From: Bog-756 sp963776225
Lineage (GTDB): Bacteria; Actinomycetota; Acidimicrobiia; Acidimicrobiales; RAAP-2
Length of the DNA stretch: 64,000 bases
Assembly: GCA_963776225.1 (NCBI GenBank)
Contig: CAVZLL010000001.1
Span: forward strand, 1 to 64,000
Reading direction: 5' to 3'
Below the pieces are notes generated by a model. The model ran no database searches. It was not told the origin of the DNA and was given only the letters and a program-made list of their open reading frames with translations. Shown here piece after piece: positions 1 through 9,347 of this stretch (positions within the stretch are counted from its first letter, which is position 1; every line of letters starts with the position of its first letter). Position numbers and translations under genes: made by a program.

Positions 1-1237
1 CGGCGTCCCCGAAGTGCTCGATCCACTCGATGGCCCGTGCCGCGTTGGGGAGCAGCTCGTCGACCATCTCCCTGGCGACCCCCCAACGACGCATCTCACC
101 GAGGAGCATCACGAACAGCGGGGTGGCGTCGGCGGTCCCGTAGTAGATGCTGCCACCGCCGAGGGAGAGCGAGCCCGCGTCGCCGAACCGCATCTCGTGG
201 AGGATGCGGCCGGGCTGCTCGTCGTGTCGCGGGTCGACCTCGGTTCCCTGGAACCGGGCGAGGGTCTGGAGCACCCCCAGGGCCAGGTCGGGATCGACCA
301 GGAGGGCCATCCATGCGGTGAGGAGCGAGTCCCTGCCGAAGACGGTCATGAACCAGGGGGCGCCCGCCGCCACCACCACCCGCTCGGGGTAGTCCGGGTC
401 GAAGATCCGGAGCGCGCCGAGGTCTTCCGCGCTGCGGGTCACGACTTCCTTCAGCGCGGGATGGTCGGTCTGGACATGGGGGACCCGGCGGCGCCACTGG
501 GCGAGGCGCTCCGAGGGGATGGCGCGCTCGACCGGCTCGCCGCAGCGGTACTTCGGGGAGAAGAGCACGCCGTCGACGACGGGACCGATCTCGACGCAGG
601 TCGTCCACTCGGCGCGGGGCGGGACCAGGACCTCGTACGTCGCCAGCCCCGGTGCGACCGCCACCGCCCCGTCGGTCCGGATCTCGACCCCCCTGGTCAC
701 CCCTCCCCTCCGATAGGTGTAGGTGAGCGTGGCCGCGGCACTCGGCACTCCGGTCTGACCTCCCACCACAGCGGTCAGCTCGCCGTTGGGCGCGACGCTG
801 GTCGCCCGTCCCTCCTTGACCGCGAACAGGTCGGCGAAGTCGGCGTCGACCAGGATCTCGAGGGTGCAGGCGGTCGCCTCGTCGGAGAAGTTGCGCAGGG
901 TCAGCGATTCGCGCATCCCCTGGCCCACGTGCCGGCTGCGGAAGATCATCAGGGTCGAGTCGGCACGGCCGGGCCCGGGCAGGTTGCGGGAGACGAACGT
1001 GGCCGAGAAGGGGTCCTCGCTCAGCCCGGCGAGCGGCTCGGTCCGCATGCCGTTGATGAGGACCTCGAAGCGGGAGAGGATCCGGGTGTCACGCACGAAC
1101 AGGCCCTGAGCGGAGCCGGGTGTGATGTCACCGGCACCGCCGCTGATGGCGAACGTCGACTCGTCGACGAGGGTGACCAGGCCCTGTCCCGGGGTGATCC
1201 GGGCGACCGGACCGGCGTAGTTCCACGGGTCGGTCAT
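1..1237 (-). CDS. Glycogen debranching-type amylo-alpha-1,6-glucosidase, partial (C-terminus outside window)
   Basis: The minus-strand frame is open from an ATG at 1237 to the window edge, giving about 412 residues of a protein that is usually about 650-720 aa. The first ~210 residues look like the N-terminal beta-rich domain of bacterial debranching enzymes (GDE_N_bis type: a displayed 'FVRDTRILSRFE' stretch followed by strands). A GRDSLLTAWM motif near residue 300 opens the (alpha/alpha)6 catalytic barrel. The family hydrolyses alpha-1,6 branches in glycogen or related glucans in the cytoplasm. The gene diverges from sufC with a 114-bp spacer. The exact substrate cannot be read from the fragment, and the catalytic acid lies partly beyond the edge. 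Confidence 0.82.
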   Translation of the reverse strand, partial: MTDPWNYAGPVARITPGQGLVTLVDESTFAISGGAGDITPGSAQGLFVRDTRILSRFEVLINGMRTEPLAGLSEDPFSATFVSRNLPGPGRADSTLMIFRSRHVGQGMRESLTLRNFSDEATACTLEILVDADFADLFAVKEGRATSVAPNGELTAVVGGQTGVPSAAATLTYTYRRGGVTRGVEIRTDGAVAVAPGLATYEVLVPPRAEWTTCVEIGPVVDGVLFSPKYRCGEPVERAIPSERLAQWRRRVPHVQTDHPALKEVVTRSAEDLGALRIFDPDYPERVVVAAGAPWFMTVFGRDSLLTAWMALLVDPDLALGVLQTLARFQGTEVDPRHDEQPGRILHEMRFGDAGSLSLGGGSIYYGTADATPLFVMLLGEMRRWGVAREMVDELLPNAARAIEWIEHFGDA

Positions 1238-1341
1238 GCGGGGTACCGTACCGGCTGACCTGGGCATCCACCCAATCCGCCGAGTCGCTCGCCCCGATCG
1301 GTATTCCCACTACCGGCGTAGGAGAAATCCCGGCGAGAGGC

Positions 1342-1347
1342 TACAAT
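1342..1347 (+). promoter_or_regulatory. Candidate -10 element of a leaderless sufC promoter
   Basis: TACAAT lies only 4 bases before the GTG at 1352. Transcription would begin 6-8 bases downstream of this hexamer, at or next to the GTG start codons at 1352/1355, so the mRNA would have no 5' untranslated region. No Shine-Dalgarno sequence precedes these GTGs, which fits. No good -35 was seen. Leaderless mRNAs are common in Actinobacteria; assigning one here is inference. Confidence 0.4.
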
Positions 1348-1351
1348 CGCG

Positions 1352-2115
<764 letters not shown>

Positions 2116-2128
<13 letters not shown>

Positions 2129-3366
2129 CCCGGAGCCGGATCGACGCCACGGCGGTGGCGAAGGACTTCCCCCTGCTCGCCCGCGAGGTCCACGGCCGTC
2201 CGATCACCTATCTCGACTCCGCCGCGTCCTCCCAACGTCCGACCGCGGTGCTCGACGCCATGCGCGAGTACGACGAGACGACCCACGCCAACGTGCACCG
2301 GGGCGTCTACGCCATCGCCGAGGAGGCGACGCGCCGCTTCGAGGCCGCCCGGGTCAACGTGGGCCGGTTCATCGGGGCACCCGACCCCGCGCGCGAGATC
2401 GTCTTCACCAAGAACGCGACCGAGGCGCTCAACCTGGTGGCCCACGCCTGGGGGCGCACCAACCTGCAGCGCGGCGATGTGGTCGTCCTGACCGAGATGG
2501 AGCACCACGCCAACATCGTCCCCTGGCACATGCTGGCCGCCGAGCGGGGCATCGAGCTGCGCTGGCTGCCGGTCGACGACGACGGCTTCCTGGTCCTCGA
2601 GGACCTCGACCGGGTCCTGGAGGGCGCCAAGCTCCTCGGGGTCACCTGCATGTCCAACGTGCTGGGCACCCTCACCCCGATGCCCGCCCTCTCCGCGGCC
2701 GCCCATGCCGCCGGCGCTCTCGTGGTGGCCGACGCGTGCCAGTCGGTGCCGCACCTGCCGACCGACGTCACAGCCCTCGGGGTCGACTTCCTCGCGTTCA
2801 GCGCCCACAAGATGCTCGGACCCACCGGGATCGGGGTGCTCTGGGGAAGAGCCGAGCTGCTGTCCGACCTCCCCCCGTTCCTCGGCGGCGGGGAGATGAT
2901 CCTCGACGTCCGCAAGGACGGCTTCACCCCCAACGACGTGCCCTGGCGCTTCGAGGCCGGGACCCCGCCGATCACCGAGGCGATCGGCCTGGGCGCGGCG
3001 GTCGACTACCTGCGGGCGGTGGGGATGGACGCGGTGCGCGAGCACGACGTGGCGCTGACCGACTACGCGCTGGGCGCGCTGCGCGAGCGGTTCGGCGACC
3101 GGATCCGCATCTTCGGCCCTCCTGGCAGCGCCGAACGGGGCGGCGTGGTGTCCTTCGCCTACGGGGATCTCCACCCCCACGACATCTCCCAGATCCTCGA
3201 CCAGTACGGGGTCTGCGTGCGGGCCGGCCACCACTGCGCCAAGCCCCTCATGCGGCGCCTCGGGGTGACCGCCACCGCCCGCGCCTCGTTCGCCCTCTAC
3301 AACGACGAGGCCGACGTCGACACGCTCGTCGAGGCGCTGGACGCCGCGGCGAAGTTCTTCGGATGA
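2116..3366 (+). CDS. sufS: Cysteine desulfurase SufS
   Basis: This 416-aa PLP-dependent class V aminotransferase-fold enzyme takes sulfur from L-cysteine for Fe-S assembly. The PLP lysine is K232 in SAHKMLGPTG. The sulfur-accepting cysteine is C374 in RAGHHCAKPL, the short-loop arrangement of SufS rather than IscS. The TEMEHHAN and DACQSVPH segments that contact PLP are also present. Length is normal for SufS. The GTG start lies inside the end of sufC, and sufU follows 26 bases after the stop. Its expected partner is SufU, which in Gram-positive bacteria accepts the persulfide. Confidence 0.96.
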
Positions 3367-3392
3367 GCAGGCACCGGTAGGCTGAGCACCTG

Positions 3393-3896
3393 ATGCCCGG
3401 TCTCGAAGACCTCTATCGCGAGATCATCCTCGACCACTACCGCTCGCCACGGAACCGGGGTGAGCTCGAGACGCCACCCGCCACCAGGGCGGAGGGATTC
3501 AACCCGCTGTGCGGGGACGAGATCGTGGTCACCCTCACCGTGGACGACGGGACCGTGTCGGACATCAAGATCGCCGGGACCGGCTGTTCGATCAGCCAGT
3601 CCTCCGCCTCGCTCATGTCGGCCGCGGTCAAAGGGCGGCCGGTCCCCGAGGTCCGCGCCCTGATCCGGACCTTCAAGGGGATGATGTCGATCCACGAGTC
3701 GACGCTTCCCTCCGGCGACGGAGCGCACCACGACGAGCTGTCCGACCACACCGAGCCGGAGGCCATCGACGTCGACGCCCTCGGCGAGCTCGCCGCGCTG
3801 CAGGGGGTGGTCAAGTTCCCGGTGCGCATCAAGTGTGCGACCCTCAGCTGGAACACGCTGGCCGACGGGCTCGACGCGGTCGAGACGCCGGCCTGA
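3393..3896 (+). CDS. sufU: SufU zinc-dependent sulfur acceptor
   Basis: This 167-aa protein of the SufU/IscU fold accepts sulfur from SufS. The three conserved cysteines are present (C40 in NPLCGDE, C65 in GTGCSIS, C148 in IKCATLSW), with D42 of the zinc site. The insertion between the second and third cysteines (about residues 76-135) separates SufU from IscU. It is the last gene of the plus-strand suf half-operon and converges on the second sufC, with the two stop codons lying in one short inverted repeat. Confidence 0.94.
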   Translation: MPGLEDLYREIILDHYRSPRNRGELETPPATRAEGFNPLCGDEIVVTLTVDDGTVSDIKIAGTGCSISQSSASLMSAAVKGRPVPEVRALIRTFKGMMSIHESTLPSGDGAHHDELSDHTEPEAIDVDALGELAALQGVVKFPVRIKCATLSWNTLADGLDAVETPA

Positions 3897-3911
3897 GGGA
3901 CGGGCCCCTCA
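3894..3911. terminator. Short inverted repeat at the sufU / sufC2 convergent junction
   Basis: TGAGGG and CCCTCA pair around a six-base GC-rich loop. The arms contain the stop codons of both converging genes. There is no T-run, so it is at best a weak bidirectional terminator. Confidence 0.3.
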
Positions 3912-4655
3912 CGCGAAGGCCGAGTACCCCGCCCGGTCGACGGTCTCGGCGAGCTCGCTCCCTCCGGTCGCCACGACCCGTCCCTCCGAGAGCACGTGGA
4001 CCACGTCGGGCCGGAGGACGTCGAGGAGCCGCCGGAAGTGGGTGATCGCCAGCACCCCGAGTCCCCACTCCCTGGTGGCCGCCTCGATCCGACGGCCCAC
4101 CCCGGCGAGGGCGTCCACGTCGAGACCGGAGTCGATCTCGTCCAGCACCGCGAAGCGCGGGCGGAGGACGCCCAGCTGCAGCGTCTCGTTGCGCTTCCGC
4201 TCCCCGCCGGAGAGGTCGACGTTGAGCGGGCGGTCGAGGAAGCGGTCCTCGAAGCCGATCCTCCGCGCCTCCTCGTGCAGGCGCTCGGCCACCTCCGATC
4301 GGGGATCGGACGGCTCCCCCTCCGTCGCGACCCGGCCGGTCGCGCTCAGGAATTCGACCAGCGAGACGCCGGGCACCTCGATGGGGTGCTGCAGGGCGAG
4401 GAAGAGGCCGGCCCGGGCACGCTCCCAGGTGGGCAGCGCCAACAGGTCCACCCCGTCGAGGGTGACCGTGCCCTCGAGCACCTCGTACCCCGCCCGGCCC
4501 ATGAGGACGTGGGCCAACGTGCTCTTGCCGGAGCCGTTCGGCCCCATCACCGCGTGCACCTCGCCGCTGCGTACCGTCAGGCTCACCCCGCGGAGGATCT
4601 CCCGCCCGGGGATCCCGGCACACAGGCCCTCGATCCGCAGCTCGCTCCCGCTCAC
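3909..4655 (-). CDS. sufC: SUF system ATPase SufC (copy 2)
   Basis: A second SufC of 248 aa, in the order sufD - Rieske - sufC as in canonical actinobacterial suf operons. Walker A GPNGSGKST is at 38-46, and the signature LSGGERKRNE, Walker B LDEIDSGLDVD and H-loop ITHF follow. I chose the GTG at 4655 because it overlaps the stop of the Rieske gene as GTGA; a longer frame upstream merely reads through that gene. It differs clearly from copy 1 (LDEID instead of LDETD, and a longer insert near residues 100-130), so it is an old paralogue rather than a fresh duplication. Which copy joins SufB and SufD cannot be told from sequence. Confidence 0.92.
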   Translation of the reverse strand: MSGSELRIEGLCAGIPGREILRGVSLTVRSGEVHAVMGPNGSGKSTLAHVLMGRAGYEVLEGTVTLDGVDLLALPTWERARAGLFLALQHPIEVPGVSLVEFLSATGRVATEGEPSDPRSEVAERLHEEARRIGFEDRFLDRPLNVDLSGGERKRNETLQLGVLRPRFAVLDEIDSGLDVDALAGVGRRIEAATREWGLGVLAITHFRRLLDVLRPDVVHVLSEGRVVATGGSELAETVDRAGYSAFA

Positions 4656-5008
4656 GGAAGGACCACCGAGACGTCGTCCCCCTCGACCACCACCGGGTAG
4701 ACCGGAACCGACCGGGTGGCCGGCAGCGAGCAGGGTGCTCCGGTGCGGAGGTCGAAGGTCGAGCCGTGCTTGGCGCACTCGATCTCGCACTCGTCCGTCA
4801 AGACCTCCCCGTCGGCCAGCGAGAAGTCCTCGTGGCTGCAGCGGTCGCCCACCGCGTAGAAGTCCTCCCCGATGCGCACCAGGGCGACCCGGAGGCCGGC
4901 GACGTCGAACCGCCTGGCCTCACCGGGCGCGAGGTCGTCCCGGCCGCAGAGCCGGGTGGTCCCGGCCGGCGCACCCTCGTCCACCGGTTCCTCCGCCGTT
5001 TCACCCAC
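4652..5008 (-). CDS. Rieske-type [2Fe-2S] ferredoxin-like protein in the suf cluster
   Basis: This 118-aa soluble single-domain Rieske protein has the C-x-H site at C57/H59 (RCSHED) and the C-x2-H site at C78/H81 (ECAKHG), enough for one [2Fe-2S] cluster with Cys2His2 ligation. It is of the non-heme dioxygenase ferredoxin type and often lies between sufD and sufC in Actinobacteria. A role as electron donor or cluster carrier in Fe-S assembly is inferred from position. The GTG at 5008 overlaps the end of sufD by 8 bases, and its stop overlaps the sufC2 start, so the three genes are tightly coupled. Confidence 0.88.
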   Translation of the reverse strand: MGETAEEPVDEGAPAGTTRLCGRDDLAPGEARRFDVAGLRVALVRIGEDFYAVGDRCSHEDFSLADGEVLTDECEIECAKHGSTFDLRTGAPCSLPATRSVPVYPVVVEGDDVSVVLP

Positions 5009-6392
5009 CGGACACCCCCGACCGCGTGGCGAGGGAGCGGCCGACCAGGCCGCGGGCACCGGGCACCGGCACCAGGTCGGCGATGCTGGCGAAGAAACCG
5101 GCCACGATGAGCTGCTCGGCCCGGGACGGTTCGATCCCCCGGGACTCGAGGTAGTACCGCTGGTCCTCGTCGACCGGCCCCACCGTGGAGGCGTGGCTGC
5201 ACCGCACGTCGTTCTCCTCGATGTCCAGGTTGGGCACCGAGTCGGCGTGGGCACCCTCGTCGAGCACCAGGTTGTGGTTGGTCTGCATGGCGTCCGAACG
5301 CACGGCCCCGCGCCGCACCCGGATGAGCCCGCTGTACACCGAGTGCGAGGTGTCGGCCACCGCGCCCATGAACAGCAGGTCGCTGGTGGTCCGCGGCGCG
5401 CGGTGGTCCTGCAGCGTCCGGAAGTCGAGCATCTGGTCCCCGCGGCCGATGAAGGCGGCACGCAGCCAGCTCGTCCCGGACTCCCCTTCGAGGGCCGAGT
5501 CGGTGCGCAACCGCGCGTAGCCACCTCCGAGGGCCACCGCGTAACTGGAGAGGGAGGCCCGGGCGCCGATGGAGCTGGCCTGGTGCGCGATCTGCCAGGT
5601 CGCCGCTCCGAGCGACTGGAGCGACAGGAAGGCGAGGGTCGCGTCGTCGGCCACCGCCAGCTCGGTCACCGGCACCACCAGCTGCTCCTGTGGTGGCCCG
5701 GCCGCCGGTACCCGGTCGGCCGGCGGGGCGGCGATCACCCCGTTGTGGGCGTCGACCACGATCTCGACTGCGGCAGCGGTCGACCCCGCCCCGGCACGGA
5801 TCAGTGTGCGTGGGAAGACCGCCAACCCGGCAAGGCCGGTCACCACGTGGACCACGACCACCGGATCGGTGACGACCGCACCCGGCCGCACGTCGATGAC
5901 GACCGGGTCGGGGGCGAACGCGTCATTGAGCAACGGGAAGTCGTGCGGGTCGGATGCCACCGATCCGACCAGGGTCCGGCCGTCGGGATGGTCCGTGGCC
6001 CGCCCGACGGTGAGCACCTCGTCGTCGAGGGCGGACGAGAGGGTGGCCAACGCCCCGTTGACGGTCACCACCAGGCCGGAACGCGGTCCGAGACCCTCGA
6101 CGAGCGAGTGGACCCGGTCGGACGCCGACGGCCCGGGCTCGTCCGTCGGACCGGTCGGAACGGTGTCGACCGGGCGGAAGCGGTCGAGATCGAGGCGCTC
6201 GATCCGGGAGTACCGCCAGACCTCGTCCTTCGCCGAGGGGAGCGGCGAGGACGAGAACGCCTCGGCGGCGGCCGCACGCCGCTCACGGAGCCAGGGGGCA
6301 CCCGGCAGGCGGGCCGCGATGTCGGGGGTGAAGGTGGACGTAGCAGGAGCCTCTCGCGAAAGGAGGCCCGGTCGACGAGCCTCCCCGTCCAT
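5001..6392 (-). CDS. sufD: Fe-S cluster assembly scaffold protein SufD
   Basis: A 463-aa member of the SufB/SufD family with the C-terminal beta-helix core. The segment NDVRCSHASTVGPVDEDQRYYLESRG carries the histidine matching the functional His of E. coli SufD (H360). SufB's catalytic cysteine segment is elsewhere, in the 7776-9176 gene, so this one is SufD. It forms SufBC2D-type complexes with SufB and SufC. ATG at 6392 gives a normal length; a start about 15 codons upstream is possible. It starts the sufD-Rieske-sufC2 unit and diverges from a crotonase gene. Confidence 0.9.
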   Translation of the reverse strand: MDGEARRPGLLSREAPATSTFTPDIAARLPGAPWLRERRAAAAEAFSSSPLPSAKDEVWRYSRIERLDLDRFRPVDTVPTGPTDEPGPSASDRVHSLVEGLGPRSGLVVTVNGALATLSSALDDEVLTVGRATDHPDGRTLVGSVASDPHDFPLLNDAFAPDPVVIDVRPGAVVTDPVVVVHVVTGLAGLAVFPRTLIRAGAGSTAAAVEIVVDAHNGVIAAPPADRVPAAGPPQEQLVVPVTELAVADDATLAFLSLQSLGAATWQIAHQASSIGARASLSSYAVALGGGYARLRTDSALEGESGTSWLRAAFIGRGDQMLDFRTLQDHRAPRTTSDLLFMGAVADTSHSVYSGLIRVRRGAVRSDAMQTNHNLVLDEGAHADSVPNLDIEENDVRCSHASTVGPVDEDQRYYLESRGIEPSRAEQLIVAGFFASIADLVPVPGARGLVGRSLATRSGVSGG

Positions 6393-6460
6393 CCTACCGG
6401 GCCGGCGTGGGCGGGCCGCCGGCCCTGCAGGGTGCACGTGGCCCGCCTACGCTCGGCGGG

Positions 6461-7315
6461 ATGGCCGCTCCGACCCTGGACTCCTTCGCATCGGACGTCC
6501 TCGACGTGGAGGTGGGCGACCACGTCGCCACCCTCTGGCTCGACCGTCCGGAGAAGCGGAACGCCATGGGACAGGCCTTCTTCGACGACCTCCCGATGGC
6601 CATGGAGGCCATCGGGTCGGACCCCGATGTCCGGGCGGTGGTGATCGCGGCCCGCGGGCCCCACTTCTCGGTCGGTCTGGACCTCGTGGCCATGGCCGGC
6701 ATCGGCGGCTCCCCGGACCGCGGAGACACCTCACGGCCGTCGACGGCCGCATCCGCCGCCCGCACCCGGGCCCAGATCGTGCGCATGCAGGCCTCGGTCA
6801 GCTCGGTGGCCGACTGCAGGCTGCCGGTCATCGCAGCGGTGCAGGGCTACTGCATCGGTGGCGGTGTCGACCTCATCGCCGCCTGCGACATCCGGCTCGC
6901 AAGTGCCGACGCCCGGTTCTCCGTCCGCGAGACCAAGGTGGCGATCGTCGCCGACCTCGGCAGCCTCCAGCGCCTCCCCCGGATCATCGGCGGCGGCAAC
7001 GTCGCCGAGCTCGCCTTCACCGGCAAGGACATCACTGCGGCGCGGGCCGAGGCCATCGGCCTGGTCAACGCGGTGAGCGCGGACCCGGAGTCGGTGGTGG
7101 CCGACGCGGTCGGGCTGGCCGGCGAGATCGCGGCCAACTCCCCCCTCGCGGTACAGGGGACCAAGGCGGTGCTCGCCGCCGGTGACGGGCAGACCGTGGC
7201 CGAGGGGCTCGACTACGTGGCCGTCTGGAACGCGGCGTTCCTCGGATCGGACGACCTGGCGGAGGCGATGGCCGCCTTCGCCGAGAAACGGCCGGGCAAC
7301 TTCACCGGTCGGTAG
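6461..7315 (+). CDS. Crotonase, ECH1-like dienoyl-CoA isomerase/enoyl-CoA hydratase
   Basis: This 284-aa crotonase-fold protein has oxyanion-hole segments at GPHFSVGLDLVAM and YCIGGGVDLIAACDIR. The stretch RETKVAIVADLGSLQRLPRIIG matches the region of eukaryotic ECH1 that holds the catalytic Glu and Asp (E..VDVGLAADVGTLQRLPK). Delta3,5-delta2,4-dienoyl-CoA isomerase is therefore more likely than plain hydratase. Such enzymes process unsaturated acyl-CoAs in beta-oxidation. It is the only plus-strand gene between sufD and sufB and looks unrelated to them. I preferred ATG 6461 over an in-frame start 54 bases upstream that would fall in the sufD promoter region. Confidence 0.8.
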   Translation: MAAPTLDSFASDVLDVEVGDHVATLWLDRPEKRNAMGQAFFDDLPMAMEAIGSDPDVRAVVIAARGPHFSVGLDLVAMAGIGGSPDRGDTSRPSTAASAARTRAQIVRMQASVSSVADCRLPVIAAVQGYCIGGGVDLIAACDIRLASADARFSVRETKVAIVADLGSLQRLPRIIGGGNVAELAFTGKDITAARAEAIGLVNAVSADPESVVADAVGLAGEIAANSPLAVQGTKAVLAAGDGQTVAEGLDYVAVWNAAFLGSDDLAEAMAAFAEKRPGNFTGR

Positions 7316-7363
7316 CCCTCCGGTCGGTAGCCCCGCCGGGTCGCGGGTCCCGCAGGGTCGCGC

Positions 7364-7699
7364 TCAGCGCCGGCGACGCCACCACCTGCGGCCGCGTCCC
7401 TCGTCCTCCTTGCGCACCTCGGCGAGGACGTCGGGAGCAACCGTGTTCACGATCTCCTCGGCCTGGTCGAGCAGGGTCGCGGCGTCCCCGTCGGGGACGT
7501 CCGGCATGGGCTCGAGGGCCGGCTCGATCAGCGAGCCGTGGTCCCACCCGACATCCGCGTAGCGGGGGGCGTAGGAGGGGCAGTTCTCGGGGCACTTCCA
7601 GGGTGCGTCGGGAGCGAGGTCGAGCACGCAGAAGCGGGCGACCTCGCCCGAGTCGTAGGTCCTCGACTGGAAATGCTTGCACTCTTCCCTCATCGGCAT
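7364..7699 (-). CDS. Small four-cysteine protein downstream of sufB
   Basis: A 111-aa protein I cannot name. The N-terminal half holds four cysteines in the pattern ECKHF...RFCVLDL...KCPENCPSY, spaced like a small metal or Fe-S site. The middle is acidic and the C-terminus is a basic Arg/Trp-rich tail (RRWWRRRR). It lies 76 bases after the sufB stop on the same strand and may be co-transcribed. Association with Fe-S biogenesis is inference from position and cysteines only. An in-frame GTG about 15 codons upstream is an alternative start. Confidence 0.6.
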   Translation of the reverse strand: MPMREECKHFQSRTYDSGEVARFCVLDLAPDAPWKCPENCPSYAPRYADVGWDHGSLIEPALEPMPDVPDGDAATLLDQAEEIVNTVAPDVLAEVRKEDEGRGRRWWRRRR

Positions 7700-7775
7700 G
7701 GGGAACTCCCTGGTCGACGCGGCCGCGATCTGCGCCGGAACCACATTCTGCCCGAGCCGGCGGCACCGGTGAGCG

Positions 7776-9176
7776 TCAGCCGATGGAGCCTTCCATCTGC
7801 AGCTCGATCAGCCGGCTCCACTCGACCGCGTACTCCATGGGGAGGGTGCGGGTGATCGGCTCGATGAACCCGTTCACGATCATCCCCATCGCCTGGGTCT
7901 CCGAGAGCCCGCGGCTCATCAGATAGAAGAGCTGGTCGTCGCCGATCTTGGAGACCGTCGCCTCGTGCCCGATGCGCGCGTCGCGCTCTCCGACCTCCAT
8001 GTACGGCTTGGTCTCGGACACCGAGGTGTCGTCGAGGAGGAGCGCGTCGCAACGCACGAAGCTCTTGGCGTGCTTGGCACCCTCGTCGACGTGGACGAGA
8101 CCCCGGTAGGTGGTGATCCCCGCATCCTTGGAGATCGACTTGGAGATGATGGTCGAGGTGGTCTCGGGTGCGGCGTGGACCATCTTGGCCCCGGCGTCCT
8201 GGTGCTGTCCGGCACCGGCGTAGGCGACCGAGAGGACCTCGCCGGAGGCCTTCGGACCCATCAGGTACACCGACGGGTATTTCATGGTGAGGCGTGAGCC
8301 GATGTTGCCGTCGATCCACTCGATGTGCGCCTCGGCCTCCGCCCGGCCCCGCTTGGTCACCAGGTTGTAGACGTTGTTCGACCAATTCTGGATCGTGGTG
8401 TAGGTGATCCGCGACCCCTCCAGGGCCACCAGCTCAACGACGGCGGAATGCAGGGAGTCGGTGGTGTACACCGGGGCCGAGCAGCCCTCGATGTAGTGCA
8501 CCTGGGCGCCGACGTCGGCGATGATCAGGGTCCGCTCGAACTGGCCCATGTTCTCGGCGTTGATCCGGAAGTACGCCTGGAGCGGCTGGTCGACGACCAC
8601 CCCGGGCGGCACGTAGATGAACGAGCCGCCGGACCAGACCGCCGAGTTGAGGGCCGCGAACTTGTTGTCGTTCGGGGGGATGATCGTGCCGAAGTACTTC
8701 TGGACCAGTTCGGGGTGCTCGCGCACCGCGGTGTCCATGTCGCAGAAGATGATCCCCTTGGCCTCGAGGTCCTCGCGGTTGCGATGGAAGACGACCTCGG
8801 ACTCGTACTGGGCGGTCACCCCGGCGAGGTACTTGCGCTCGGCCTCGGGGATCCCGAGCTTCTCGTAGGTGTTCTTGATCGCGTCGGGAAGGTCGTTCCA
8901 ATCCTCCACCTGCCCCGACGTCGGCTTGATGTAGTAGTAGATGTCGTCGAAGTCGAGATCGGGCATGTTGACCGCGAACCACTGGGCCATCGGCCGCCGC
9001 TCGAAGCGGGTGAGGGCCCGGAGGCGGAAGTCCCGCATCCACTCCGGCTCCTTCTTCATGGCCGACATCTCGCGTACGATCGCCTCGGAGAGGCCCTTCT
9101 TGGGCTTGAAGACGTAGTCCTCTTCGTCGGACCACCCGAGCTTGTACTTGCCGAGGTCGAGATCGGTTGTGGTCAT
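7776..9176 (-). CDS. sufB: Fe-S cluster assembly scaffold protein SufB
   Basis: A 466-aa SufB with the full family pattern: the N-terminal DYVFKPKKGLSE region, the VWSGGSFIYVPPGV segment and the C-terminal beta-helix. SFVRCDALLLDD carries the cysteine matching the essential E. coli SufB C405. SufB is the scaffold subunit that receives sulfur and assembles the cluster with SufC and SufD. ATG 9176 has a good AGGAGA ribosome site 7 bases upstream; much longer readings of the frame only traverse the divergent peptidase. It is separated from sufD by a crotonase and a small Cys protein, unlike the usual contiguous sufBDC order. It diverges from the oligopeptidase. Confidence 0.95.
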   Translation of the reverse strand: MTTTDLDLGKYKLGWSDEEDYVFKPKKGLSEAIVREMSAMKKEPEWMRDFRLRALTRFERRPMAQWFAVNMPDLDFDDIYYYIKPTSGQVEDWNDLPDAIKNTYEKLGIPEAERKYLAGVTAQYESEVVFHRNREDLEAKGIIFCDMDTAVREHPELVQKYFGTIIPPNDNKFAALNSAVWSGGSFIYVPPGVVVDQPLQAYFRINAENMGQFERTLIIADVGAQVHYIEGCSAPVYTTDSLHSAVVELVALEGSRITYTTIQNWSNNVYNLVTKRGRAEAEAHIEWIDGNIGSRLTMKYPSVYLMGPKASGEVLSVAYAGAGQHQDAGAKMVHAAPETTSTIISKSISKDAGITTYRGLVHVDEGAKHAKSFVRCDALLLDDTSVSETKPYMEVGERDARIGHEATVSKIGDDQLFYLMSRGLSETQAMGMIVNGFIEPITRTLPMEYAVEWSRLIELQMEGSIG

Positions 9177-9216
9177 GGGGTCTCCTGGATCGGTTCGCCG
9201 CCTGTCGCTATTTCCC

Positions 9217-9228
9217 CTATCCAGATAG
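9217..9228. promoter_or_regulatory. Inverted repeat in the sufB / oligopeptidase intergenic region
   Basis: CTATCCAGATAG, two perfect 5-base arms around CA, lies 41 bases upstream of the sufB start in an AT-richer patch. On the minus strand it overlaps TACTAT, a plausible -10. A redox or iron regulator site is a reasonable guess, but it does not match a consensus I can name and no sufR gene is present in the window. Confidence 0.3.
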
Positions 9229-9347
9229 TAACAACCCGGCGACCCCGGCCGTACCGCCTCCGGGGCTGCCACCGGGACCCCGGGTCCGGGGAGGGCGGCC
9301 CGGGATCGCCCGAGGTCACCGGGCTGCGGGCGTGCCATCCTGTGCGG

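Noticed and set aside
8325..9347. Plus-strand extension of the oligopeptidase through sufB
   Set aside because: Translation upstream of 9348 is antisense to sufB and unlike the family N-terminus.
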